DNA from: Methanococcoides burtonii DSM 6242
Lineage (GTDB): Archaea; Halobacteriota; Methanosarcinia; Methanosarcinales; Methanosarcinaceae
Direction: 5' to 3'
Assembly: GCF_000013725.1 (NCBI RefSeq)
Contig: NC_007955.1
Span: 2,387,579-2,451,578, forward strand
DNA length: 64,000 nucleotides
Shown here: positions 28,318-36,438 of the stretch, one piece after another
How the letters are laid out: every line of letters starts with the position of its first letter
Position numbering within the stretch: position 1 is the stretch's first letter
The notes under the pieces: model-generated
The model's database searches: none
Told to the model about the DNA's origin: nothing
The model's input: only the letters and a program-made list of their open reading frames with translations
Made by a program: the position numbers and the translations under genes

Positions 28318-29201
28318 CTATTTTCCATGCTGCAGAGCACGGTATCCGCGACATGACCTGGATCATGCAAAAACTCCAGAATGTTGGTTCTGACGGTGTC
28401 AACTTCGATACCATCGGTGCAGCCGGTGACGGTGACATGTATGCATCACTTAATTCTATCGAAGCATTGAGGAAAGAATTCCCGGGAATGTACATTGAAG
28501 CAGGTATGGCAGGAGAACTTGTTCTCGGTATGCACGGAGAGCTTGAGTACGATGGTACAGTACTTGCAGGTCTGTGGCCACACCAGCAGGCAGCACTTAT
28601 AGCAAAGGCAGGAGCAAACATATTCGGTCCTGTATGTAATACCAACACCAGCAGGACATCCGCATGGAACCTTGGTCGTGCAGTTACCTTCACAAAGGCA
28701 GCTGTCGAAGCATCAACAATTCCGGTTCATGTGAATATGGGTATGGGTGTTGGTGGATCCCCAATGCTTGAAACACCGCCAATAGATGCTGTTACAAGGG
28801 CAAGCAAGGCAATGGTCGAGATCGCTGGTGTCGATGGTATATAGATCGGTGTTGGTGACCCAATGGGTATGCCAATCTCACACATCATGGCTTCCGGTAT
28901 GACCGGAATCAGGGCAGCTGGTGACCTTGTTGCAAGGATGCAGTTTGACAAGAGCATGAGAATCGGTGAAGCAAAGGACTTCGTTGCTAAGAAACTCGGT
29001 GTTTCAAATGCAGATCTCTCCGACGAGTATGTCATGAGGGAACTCAGGGAAGAGCTCGATATTGGTGTAATCACATCAGTTCCTGGCTGCGCAAAGGGTA
29101 TTGCAGCTAAGATGAACATCGAGAAGCTTCTCGGCATAGACATCAACTGCTGTGATAGGTTCAGGGAAATTACAGGTTAAATCCCTTCTGCATACTGATA
29201 T

Positions 29202-29237
29202 AAAGGTCCTGGCAGTTGTCAGGCCCTTTTCAGTTTT
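29202..29237 (+). terminator. Terminator after mtbB
   Basis: AAAGG-T-CCTG at 29202-29211 pairs with CAGG-C-CCTTT at 29220-29229 around an 8-base loop with one mismatch. T-rich tracts follow (TTTT and a T6 run). Confidence 0.65.
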
Positions 29238-29280
29238 TTGATCTGACAGAAAGTATCTATTAGAAAAGGAGTGATGTAAT

Positions 29281-30783
29281 ATGTCCGAAGAAAAAAAATC
29301 GGGTGTAGACTGGCAACATGCCGAACAGTGCGCAAAGGTTGTCTGTGAATCCGGTGAGCTCGAACGATCGATCGATTGGAAACAGGGATTAGCTATTGCT
29401 ATTGGTGTACCTTTATTGATCTTACCTTCGATTGGCTATTTTGCCAGCTATTTATGGTCATTTGCTATTATTGTATGGGGTCTCTCTGTATTCCAGGGAT
29501 TTATGCAGAACCTCGCTTATGGTGAACTCGCAACTACATTCCCTAATGCATCCGGTCTGCCTGGATTTGCACAGAATGTTTTCAAGTCTCCTGATCACAA
29601 AGGAAAGTATGACAAGGGTAAATTGATTGGTGGATTCAGTGCATGGAGCTACTGGTTCGCATGGAACCCTGTACTTGCTATCTTTGCAATTCTTGTTGGT
29701 TTTTATCTTCATAGTTTGTTCCCTGTATTGGCGGGCACTTTCAGCCAGTACCAGCTTTCAATGATAGCAGGTGTTGTGATATATGGTGGATTAATTCTTG
29801 TAAACTATCGTGGACTTTCAAGTGGTGCTGCTGTAGGTTATATTCTCGCAGCTTTCTCACTTATCCCAATGGCAATTATTACACTGGCACCTTATTTTAC
29901 AGGTGATTTCGTGATGGCTAACATCACCAGTACCTGGTTACCAACTGACTGGGCATGGGATCTGTCTCATATACTGATCTTGCTTGGTATCTTTGCAATG
30001 GCTCAGTGGAGTGCTTGTGCATGGGAAACTGCAGCTATTTATGGCCCGGAATATAAAAACCCAGGTTCAGATGTGCCAAAAGCATTGTTCTCCTGTGGTG
30101 CTATCTGTCTGGTAGCTTACATCCTTGTACAGATGACCGTTACAGGTGTGCTAGGTATTGATGGTATTGCAAATGCACCTATTGACCCAATGCTCCCTGT
30201 TGCTCAGGCAGCACTTGGTGATGTCGGTTCCACAATTGCGATCGTTATGCTTATTGCAGCAATGGTATTGATCATACAGACTGCATACCTTGGTTCTTCA
30301 AGGGCAATGCACTCAATGGCAACTGAAGGAAATCTTCCTAAAGTATTTGCAAAGACAAATGCACATGGTACTCCGATCCTTGCAATGGTCGTTATCGGAA
30401 TTTTCAACTTGATACTGATCTCAATGGGTACTCCTACAGCTATCCTTGCTGCATCAGCTATTGGATATGTTTGTGCAAACGGTATCAGTCTCTTCGCATA
30501 CGTTAAGGCAAAATCAAGTCCTCACCTTGCAGGTCTTGACAGGCCATTCAAGGCACCAGCAGGATGGAAGAATGTTGCATTGATGTTTGGTCTCTTCAAC
30601 CTCCCTCTCTGTCTGGTTGGTGTGATCTACCTTAACACTATTGAAGGAAGCTGGTTCTCAACGGTTGTCGGTATTTGTGTGCTCGGTCTGTATATCCCAA
30701 TGTGGTTCTATTCACAGCATGAGGCACATGTTGACAAGATCGCTGCTATTAGCCTGATACCAGAGCTTTCAATGAAAAAGTAA
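29281..30783 (+). CDS. APC-superfamily permease, probable methylamine transporter
   Basis: A 500-residue amino-acid/polyamine/cation permease with about twelve hydrophobic segments, for example AIAIGVPLLILPSIGYFASY and MIAGVVIYGGLILVNY. A polar N-terminus of about 40 residues precedes the first helix. It lies 100 bases after mtbB behind its own ribosome binding site, and APC permeases are regularly found beside methylamine methyltransferase genes in Methanosarcinaceae. Dimethylamine uptake is therefore likely but is inference from context. A terminator follows. Confidence 0.85.
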   Translation: MSEEKKSGVDWQHAEQCAKVVCESGELERSIDWKQGLAIAIGVPLLILPSIGYFASYLWSFAIIVWGLSVFQGFMQNLAYGELATTFPNASGLPGFAQNVFKSPDHKGKYDKGKLIGGFSAWSYWFAWNPVLAIFAILVGFYLHSLFPVLAGTFSQYQLSMIAGVVIYGGLILVNYRGLSSGAAVGYILAAFSLIPMAIITLAPYFTGDFVMANITSTWLPTDWAWDLSHILILLGIFAMAQWSACAWETAAIYGPEYKNPGSDVPKALFSCGAICLVAYILVQMTVTGVLGIDGIANAPIDPMLPVAQAALGDVGSTIAIVMLIAAMVLIIQTAYLGSSRAMHSMATEGNLPKVFAKTNAHGTPILAMVVIGIFNLILISMGTPTAILAASAIGYVCANGISLFAYVKAKSSPHLAGLDRPFKAPAGWKNVALMFGLFNLPLCLVGVIYLNTIEGSWFSTVVGICVLGLYIPMWFYSQHEAHVDKIAAISLIPELSMKK

Positions 30784-30812
30784 TCGTAAACAGTTCCTTT
30801 ATTTGTCCAAAG

Positions 30813-30845
30813 GTTCCTGAATATTTACAGGAACTTATTTTTTTT
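30813..30845 (+). terminator. Terminator after the permease gene
   Basis: GTTCCTG (30813-30819) pairs with CAGGAAC (30828-30834) around an 8-base A/T loop. A T-rich tract with a run of eight T follows. Confidence 0.8.
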
Positions 30846-30887
30846 ATTCAATGATCAGTATAATTTTCTAACGTGGGTTGTTTTAAT

Positions 30888-31796
30888 ATGGGTGGTTCTA
30901 TGGATGTGGTCGAAAGAGTGTCTGATGTTTCATGTGGGGATCTTGAAGTAGTCTTTGTTTGGAAGTCTGAGTATGGGTGGCCGATTGAGTTCGTTTCTGA
31001 TAATGTTGCCATGTTTGGCTATGATGCAGATGATTTTATGTTCAAAGGGTTGAATTATGAAGATATTATTCACCCGGCTGATCTGGAAAGGGTTAGAAAA
31101 GCGTTGTCTGTTTATTCTGAGAGTCCTGATGGGATATTTGTACAGGAGTATCGGATCTTTACTTCTGATGGGGATGTCAGATGGGTTCGTGAAAAGATGT
31201 GTATCATTTATGATGAGCATGGGGTAATGGAACGTCTGGAATGTAGTATCATTGATATTAGTGATGAAAAGAAGATAAGTGATTTTATGTTCATTCAAGG
31301 GGAAATGGGTGTTGATCTGAATTGGCCTGGCAACCTTGAGGATTCTATGGATGCTCTTTTGAAATTGACTATTCAGTTAGATGCTATTAATGCCGGTGCT
31401 CTTTATATGTTGGATGATGTCACTGGCGGGCTTGTCCTCGTGAGGTATAAAGGACTCTCTGATGGCTTTTTGAGTTGCATCTCATATTTTGATCATAATT
31501 CTATTCAGCTCAATTTTGCGGAAAAGGGTTTTCCTATTTACAAACATTATTCGGAGATATATCCGTTTATTTCAGGTACGTATCTTGGTGATGAGGGTCT
31601 TCAGGGTACGGCAATAATTCCTATTCATCATGAGGGTCGTTTTATGGGGATGTTGTTTGCGGCATCATCTTCGGAGTGTATCATTCCTGAGAATGACCGT
31701 GATTCTCTTGATGTGATCAAGTCCCTTGCGGGGCTTATGATAGATAATGTGAATATGTCTGCAAAGGTGGGCGGAATTTGCTTCGATCTGACCTGA
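30888..31796 (+). CDS. PAS-GAF sensor protein without a kinase domain
   Basis: A 302-residue protein with a PAS_3-type domain at about 15-125 (VFVWKSEYGWPIEFVSDNVA, HPADLERV, a YRIFTSDGDVRWVRE core) and a GAF-like domain at about 150-285 (SMDALLKLTIQLDAINAGALY ending GLMIDN). There is no histidine kinase or other output domain. Its PAS domain closely resembles that of the kinase at 22736-25240, suggesting shared ancestry. A receiver protein gene follows 65 bases later. It may be a stand-alone sensor partner or a kinase that lost its catalytic end. ATG 30888 is preferred over GTG 30873. Confidence 0.8.
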   Translation: MGGSMDVVERVSDVSCGDLEVVFVWKSEYGWPIEFVSDNVAMFGYDADDFMFKGLNYEDIIHPADLERVRKALSVYSESPDGIFVQEYRIFTSDGDVRWVREKMCIIYDEHGVMERLECSIIDISDEKKISDFMFIQGEMGVDLNWPGNLEDSMDALLKLTIQLDAINAGALYMLDDVTGGLVLVRYKGLSDGFLSCISYFDHNSIQLNFAEKGFPIYKHYSEIYPFISGTYLGDEGLQGTAIIPIHHEGRFMGMLFAASSSECIIPENDRDSLDVIKSLAGLMIDNVNMSAKVGGICFDLT

Positions 31797-31861
31797 TGAT
31801 CTTTATTATTGGGGTTATGGGACTATTGCCTTGAGCTGGATATTTGTTTGGGGATGGTATT

Positions 31862-32266
31862 ATGAAAGGTGCACAAATATTGGTAGTTGAGGATGAGCTT
31901 ATTGTTGGTATGATGATAAAGTTGAAGCTGGCAAAAATGGGGTACTGCGTGTCATGTATGGCTTCAACAGGGGCTGATGCTGTTGCAATGGTCGAGAAGG
32001 TAAGGCCCGAACTTGTACTTATGGATATACGCTTAAAAGGTAGTTTGGATGGGGTGGAGGCTGCTATGATGATCCGGAAAATATCAAATATTCCGATTGT
32101 GTTCATTACTGCGGATTCTTCTCTCGAAACGAGGGAAAGGGCGGAACTTGCCTGTCCTCAGGGTTTTTTGCTTAAACCATTTATGGATGAAGAACTTGGA
32201 TCTCTTGTTCGTTCTGTGTTCAGTAATTCTATGGGTGGGGCAAGTGCGGTAAATGCGAATATCTGA
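31862..32266 (+). CDS. Single-domain response regulator
   Basis: A 134-residue receiver: VVEDELIVG with the acidic pair near residues 10-11, Asp55 in LVLMDI, FITADSS and LLKPFMDEE with the conserved Lys. There is no output domain, only a short Ser/Gly/Ala-rich tail. It follows the PAS-GAF gene and may work with it or with the kinase upstream. It is a homologue of the receiver at 22330-22722. ATG 31862 was chosen over an upstream TTG. Confidence 0.88.
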   Translation: MKGAQILVVEDELIVGMMIKLKLAKMGYCVSCMASTGADAVAMVEKVRPELVLMDIRLKGSLDGVEAAMMIRKISNIPIVFITADSSLETRERAELACPQGFLLKPFMDEELGSLVRSVFSNSMGGASAVNANI

Positions 32267-32540
32267 TCTGGTATTATCGTCCTTTTTTGTTTCCTCCTTA
32301 TTTTTAAGTAAATGTCTCTTTTCATCTTGTTTTTTTGATTTACAATGCAGGGGATGTGTATTTTATACATCGGTTTCATTTCCGTAATTGACAGCTCTAT
32401 TTTTCCCTTTAAGCCATTTCATTTTTTCAAAACCAATAACTTTATATATTAACTAATCTTTTAGGAAAATGATACTATTATTTAAAAACAACTCGTGGTT
32501 ACTGTATATACAACAATGGTTGCATTCATGGTCTATATCT

Positions 32541-32747
32541 ATGCCCAACCATAAAAATGAGCGTGAAAAAATGGTAGAAATGGAAGATGTTATCATTGGT
32601 GCATTCGCCTTTGCAGGAATTGCAACATTTATTCTTTATATTCTTACAAACCCTGGGGGCGCTATTCCTTTCAATCTTCAGGAAGTTGCAATCGGTTTTT
32701 TCGCTGTATTTGCACTTAGTAAGATCGCGTTCCTGTCAAGCTTCTAA
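32541..32747 (+). CDS. Small two-helix membrane protein
   Basis: A 68-residue protein with two hydrophobic segments (DVIIGAFAFAGIATFILYIL and EVAIGFFAVFALSKIAFL) separated by a short NPGGAIPFNL loop and a charged N-terminus. The promoter TTTATATATTAA is at about 32442-32453. ATG 32541 is the likely start; ATG 32571 and 32580 are alternatives. The family is not recognised. Confidence 0.6.
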   Translation: MPNHKNEREKMVEMEDVIIGAFAFAGIATFILYILTNPGGAIPFNLQEVAIGFFAVFALSKIAFLSSF

Positions 32748-32901
32748 ATTCTACTGTTTTCCTTTTATGTTAACTTTTAGGGGATTCAGTTTGGGGTTAC
32801 TTGAAAAATTTGTTTTTTCTCTTAAATTTCGCCATTTGATATTTTAATTTTGCTTTATTTTTGGTTATGTCAATAATTGTGGTTGTATCTGAGGGGGTAG
32901 A

Positions 32902-33057
32902 ATGAATCCGAATTGTTGTAATGTCTGTAAGGTTTCTGATGAATGTTCTAAACCTGGGTTGAAGCAGACGGTAGCTGATCTTGGTGAGAAAAATATATTA
33001 GCTGCTTGTCTGTATGCTTGTGAACCGGGGTACTGGAAGGTAGTTGGTGATGATTGA
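32902..33057 (+). CDS. Small Cys-rich protein (51 aa)
   Basis: Begins MNPNCCNVCKVSDECSKPG and ends CLYACEPGYWKVVGDD. Seven cysteines in 51 residues, including a CC-x2-C cluster and a later pair, suggest metal or iron-sulfur binding. GAGGGGGT lies 8 bases before the ATG. There is no known family. The next small Cys-rich gene is 170 bases downstream. Confidence 0.65.
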   Translation: MNPNCCNVCKVSDECSKPGLKQTVADLGEKNILAACLYACEPGYWKVVGDD

Positions 33058-33227
33058 TGGGTCGTAAGGTGGGTATGGTTTGCTAATATACATATATTGA
33101 AATAGCTTTGTCTCATACTAAATGTGAAGTGATCTGTATGGGCTGTAGGTTGCAAATGCGGATGTTTTAAATTATTAATTTTATAAATTATGATCTTTTT
33201 CAGCCTAAGAAAAGGGAGTGAATGTCC

Positions 33228-33386
33228 ATGGATGAAAATGAAGATACTTTTAATGGTGATGAAATACACTTGTCCGATGATGTATGTGCGAATGGAAGTT
33301 GTTGTACTTCTGGGTGTTGTTTTAGTTTCAAAGTGTGGGTATTGATCGGTATTGCACTGGGACTTCTGTGGTATTTCGCAAATTGA
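33228..33386 (+). CDS. Small Cys-rich membrane-anchored protein (52 aa)
   Basis: An acidic N-terminus is followed by CANGSCCTSGCCF, five Cys in 12 residues, and a single C-terminal helix (VWVLIGIALGLLWYF). The start ATG 33228 lies 8 bases after GGGAGTG; the in-frame ATG at 33222 is too close to that site. A terminator follows directly, supporting a real gene. The family is not recognised; a tail-anchored metal or redox protein is a possibility. Confidence 0.6.
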   Translation: MDENEDTFNGDEIHLSDDVCANGSCCTSGCCFSFKVWVLIGIALGLLWYFAN

Positions 33387-33868
33387 AACAAAGGGTGACA
33401 CCCTTTTGCTTTTTTAACTAAATGTGTCACCTTTGTAGTATCCAATGAGGGTCAAGATCTTATCCTCCTTGGATCTGTTCCTGGATGTTATTTGGATCCA
33501 TGGAGTTTACTTGAAACTTGCAAGTATTGGGTTAAACACACTCTTAAAAAGGCACTTGCAGGCTATGAGCTCTCAATCCTTTTGAACCTCTAAAAATCAT
33601 GAGAAATCATTACAAAATTAGTATGATATTAGAAAAGTATCAATGGTGCTCCGATGGATATTCAAGCATTTAAAATACTTATTTTTCTATCTAATACATA
33701 TATTACTTTTAATTGATGTTAATTTGTTCATATTAGAGTATCTGTACAAATTCATATTGTTAGGGTTTTAACTCCATTATTTTTATATATCAATCACCCA
33801 TTGTATTACATATCTTACATGTAATCTATGTAAGGTGGATAGTTGACAGTTTAAACCGAGGTGAAAAT
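33387..33868 (+). other. Non-coding stretch with a terminator and a tRNA-like repeat
   Basis: Holds a terminator (AAAGGG at 33390-33395 pairing with CCCTTT at 33401-33406, then a T6 run ending about 33416), a tRNA-Glu 3'-end copy at 33644-33663, and a promoter for the AbrB gene (TTTTTATATATCAA near 33780). No reading frame of note was seen. Confidence 0.7.
33644..33663 (+). repeat. Attachment-site-like copy of the tRNA-Glu 3' end (outer)
   Basis: TGGTGCTCCGATGGATATTC matches 18 of 20 bases of the tRNA-Glu 3' end at 40085-40104, in the same orientation. Probably the distal attachment site of an element integrated at that tRNA. Confidence 0.7.
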
Positions 33869-34114
33869 ATGGCAATTGTAGACATCAGGACTGCAACAAT
33901 AACAAGTAAGGGTCAAATTGTGATTCCTTCTTCCATGCGTAAGGGTTCCTTTGATATTGGACATCGTGTTGCAGTCATTGCCAAAAATAATCACATTGAG
34001 ATTAGACCACTCAGTGAGATTGAAGATCAAATGGAAACGGCAATCGCATCAGAAAAGTCCCTTGCAAAACTTTGGGATACACCCGAAGAGGATGAAGCAT
34101 GGAATTATCTTTAA
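33869..34114 (+). CDS. SpoVT/AbrB-type antitoxin
   Basis: An 81-residue protein with a swapped-hairpin AbrB DNA-binding domain (TATITSKGQIVIPSSMRKG ... GHRVAVIAKNNHIEIRPL) and an acidic C-terminal tail (DTPEEDEAWNYL) of the kind that neutralises a toxin. It is read in the same direction as the MazF-like gene at 35858. Removing the IS66-family element between them leaves only about 35 bases, so the two formed an antitoxin-toxin operon. AbrB antitoxins usually repress their own promoter. Confidence 0.85.
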   Translation: MAIVDIRTATITSKGQIVIPSSMRKGSFDIGHRVAVIAKNNHIEIRPLSEIEDQMETAIASEKSLAKLWDTPEEDEAWNYL

Positions 34115-34129
34115 ATAAATAAATAAATA

Positions 34130-35825
34130 GTAACTATTCAGCCTACCTATAATCAATCCTGTATGACCAACCTTTACACAAAAAGATTAGAAGCTCAAAC
34201 AATTGTTGGAATAAATGGCATTCCAGCAATTGCATTTCGAATTGCATCCATCACAGGAATCTGATTCTTCTTAACAGTAGAAATGTAACTTCTTACCCGC
34301 GAGAAAATTAATGCTCCTTGCATACTTCGGAATGTACCCGATATCTTCTGCTGTACTTTCATCATTCTCACATCCCTTTCTGCAAGATTATTCTCAAATG
34401 GAACTTTTAGATCATGCATAAACCTGAGAATATCATTTTTATAACCAATAAACCGATCCAGCAGATTTTTTGCTGTGGTTTGTTTAGTTCTTCCTCGCTT
34501 CTTTGATTTGGCTTGAAGTTGAGGATTTTCTTCTATCCCAATATGAATAATCTGGCCGTACCAATCTTCAAACTCTTTAATTCTCTCTGGTTTCATACAA
34601 CCAGACATTCCTCGGATCTGGTCAACTGACTTTTTGACATCAATAAGTAGAATATTCATAGCTTTTGACCACAATTGATTATCGTTCTCGCTTACACTTG
34701 TTAATTCTCGCAATAGATGAGCATTACAGATCGAATGATCACAATCATATTTGTAATATGATTTCCAGAAATCATGAACTACTGTACCATTGAAATTTGG
34801 TAAGATTCCCATCGCATTCATTGCGTCAGAGCCTCTTTTTTGATGAGGATAATAACATGTCATTTTGTTTGTAGAAGCAACATGTAACCACTGTCGTTTT
34901 CCTTCTATCCTCATACCAGTTTCATCACAATTTATCACAGGAGATTCTATTAAGAAGTTCTTGATCTGCTGTTCGAAATCTTCAAGTTTTTCAAAACATG
35001 TCTTTTCTGCCCTGGCCAAAGTAGCGGGACTTATTTCACATCCACAAACATCAGCTAGCAATTCACAGCTGCGTTCATAAGGAAGTAATTGATAATCATG
35101 TAAGTAGACTGCTAATGATGCAAGACGCAAGCCATATTGCGTGGGTTGTTTAACCTTTTCTGAAAAAGTAGCTTTGTTCTTGCAACCGCAGTGAGGACAG
35201 GACTTGATTTCAGCACGATGTTCTGTTACTTGAAGTTTAATGGGAGGTATGTCAAATACTTGCCTTTTTTCATGATCTTTAACTTCTATATCTTCAAGCG
35301 ATCTTTCACAATTGCTACATTTGTGTACTTTGTGAATTATAACTTCGTCAGGAACATCTACCATTCTGAGAGTAGTTCCAGGATGGTCTTTCTGACCACC
35401 TGGTTTCTTTCCACTCTTTTTTCGTCTGCTTTTTGTTTTTGGTTTCTCATTAATAAAAACATCAGTTGAAGGTGGTTTACTGCTGTTTCGGCTGTTTTTT
35501 TTGAGTTGCTCTTCCAATTTTTTAACTCGTTCTTCGAGTTCGGTTATTCTGGCAGCTTGTAGTTCTATGATCCTTTGTTGTTCAGCAATGATGTCGTACA
35601 ATGTAGTGACAAGAGTGACAACTGCTTCGGGACCTTGTTCATAAACTGCTAGGATTTCTTTGCGTTTCGTGTTCATTCACCTCCTGTTTGGCAAAACCAA
35701 TTGATTTTTTGGGTGTGAACTTAAATAGAATGCTACTACTTACTTTTTTCGTAAAAATCCATGTCAGAAGATGAAATAAATTGAGGTGGGGGGATTTTAG
35801 CACGCAAAGGTGGCTGAATAGTTAC
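34130..35825 (-). mobile_element. IS66-family insertion sequence, 1696 bp, with 8-bp target duplication
   Basis: The terminal inverted repeat is GTAACTATTCAGCC followed by ACCT or TACCT at both ends (34130 and, reversed, 35825). The target duplication AATAAATA is at 34122-34129 and 35826-35833, within a TAAA microsatellite. It carries one transposase gene on the minus strand. Confidence 0.93.
34195..35676 (-). CDS. IS66-family transposase
   Basis: A 493-residue transposase. An N-terminal leucine-zipper-like coiled coil (about 20-65, EQQRIIELQAARITELEERV) is followed by a basic linker SRRKKSGKKPGGQ, a zinc-binding segment (CSNCERSL ... CPHCGCKN), and the DDE nuclease core with NCDETGMRIEGK and FENNLAERDVRMMKVQQKISG. 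It ends close to the left end of the element. It appears intact, so the element may still be mobile. Confidence 0.93.
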   Translation of the reverse strand: MNTKRKEILAVYEQGPEAVVTLVTTLYDIIAEQQRIIELQAARITELEERVKKLEEQLKKNSRNSSKPPSTDVFINEKPKTKSRRKKSGKKPGGQKDHPGTTLRMVDVPDEVIIHKVHKCSNCERSLEDIEVKDHEKRQVFDIPPIKLQVTEHRAEIKSCPHCGCKNKATFSEKVKQPTQYGLRLASLAVYLHDYQLLPYERSCELLADVCGCEISPATLARAEKTCFEKLEDFEQQIKNFLIESPVINCDETGMRIEGKRQWLHVASTNKMTCYYPHQKRGSDAMNAMGILPNFNGTVVHDFWKSYYKYDCDHSICNAHLLRELTSVSENDNQLWSKAMNILLIDVKKSVDQIRGMSGCMKPERIKEFEDWYGQIIHIGIEENPQLQAKSKKRGRTKQTTAKNLLDRFIGYKNDILRFMHDLKVPFENNLAERDVRMMKVQQKISGTFRSMQGALIFSRVRSYISTVKKNQIPVMDAIRNAIAGMPFIPTIV

Positions 35826-35857
35826 AATAAATAAATAAATAAATCGAGGCCAACATA

Positions 35858-36193
35858 TTGGGAAAAATAACAAAAGGATCAATTGTAGTACTGCCATTCC
35901 CATTTTCAGATTTGGCAGCAGCAAAAAAGAGACCCTCTTTAGTAGTTGTGGATCTGAAAGGTGATGATGTAATACTTTGTCCCATTACATCAACTCATCG
36001 AGGCGATGGCTATGATATTTCATTAAAATCTGGAGATTTTATCCAAGGTGGCCTGAAGCATGATAGTTTGATTCGTTCAAATCGACTTTTCACTGCAACT
36101 ACTGATATCATCGCTTACAAAGTAGGCGATATTACTAATACAAAAATGAAAGAAGTTGAAGATGTGCTTGTAAAGTTAATAACAATGCATTAA
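35858..36193 (+). CDS. MazF/PemK-type endoribonuclease toxin
   Basis: A 111-residue PemK/MazF-fold protein starting at TTG 35858. KGSIVVLPFPFSDLAAAKKRPSLVV matches the family's N-terminal strand and the conserved arginine after KK, and ITSTHRGDGYDISLKSGDF and SLIRSNRLFT follow. MazF toxins cut single-stranded RNA and arrest growth. Its AbrB antitoxin gene at 33869 now lies on the other side of an IS66-family element, so co-transcription is broken unless the element supplies an outward promoter. Confidence 0.85.
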   Translation: MGKITKGSIVVLPFPFSDLAAAKKRPSLVVVDLKGDDVILCPITSTHRGDGYDISLKSGDFIQGGLKHDSLIRSNRLFTATTDIIAYKVGDITNTKMKEVEDVLVKLITMH

Positions 36194-36329
36194 CATCTTT
36201 TTTCTTTTCACTATTTTTGTATGTTTCAACAGTTCGTCTGCTCAAATACCTTGCATAATAATCAATTGTGAAGTTATGTACTACCGACATCCGGTAAATG
36301 GTACTTGGGTACAAATTATAATATTCGTA

Positions 36330-36360
36330 TTATAAACAAGAGTTTGGTGCTCCGAGGGGG
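36330..36360 (+). repeat. Attachment-site-like copy of the tRNA-Glu 3' end (inner)
   Basis: TTATAAACAAG then AGTTTGGTGCTCCGA matches TTATAAACAA then AGTATGGTGCTCCGA at 40071-40095, with one gap and one substitution. The match includes the encoded CCA end, 3' acceptor strand and the flank beyond the tRNA. It lies about 45 bases from the integrase reading frame, as expected for an attachment site. Confidence 0.8.
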
Positions 36361-36361
36361 G

Positions 36362-36438
36362 AACATCTACGGACTGTTTATAACCACTCTGTTAATATAG
36401 AAAATGTGTTATAAATTAGTCCGTAATGTAGATGATGT
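36362..36438. repeat. Imperfect long inverted repeat at the integrase promoter
   Basis: ACATCTACGGACTGTTTATAAC (36364-36384 region) is mirrored by GTTATAAA, AGTCCGTA and GTAGATG at 36408-36433, with small gaps. It overlaps the integrase TATA and start region next to the attachment site, so it could be an arm-type integrase binding site or an operator. Confidence 0.55.

Larger units (their letters stand above)
27028..29180 (+). pseudogene. mtbB: Dimethylamine methyltransferase mtbB, pyrrolysine-type, interrupted by an IS1-family element
   Basis: Removing 27577-28317 and one copy of the 8-base duplication joins the two halves in frame (...AQDSIF / [10 protein letters not shown]...). This gives 467 residues, the normal MtbB length. 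The only internal stop is TAG at 28842-28844, codon 356, within GVDGI-(TAG)-IGVGDP, the pyrrolysine site of MtbB. The enzyme moves a methyl group from dimethylamine to MtbC. As it stands, translation of the 5' part ends inside the insertion at 27591, so this copy should be inactive. Whether another mtbB exists is not visible here. Start ATG 27028. Confidence 0.93.

Noticed and set aside
32865-33401. 178-codon minus-strand frame covering the small Cys-rich genes
   Set aside because: His/Thr/Ser-rich antisense-like composition. The plus-strand small genes have better ribosome binding sites and a matching terminator.
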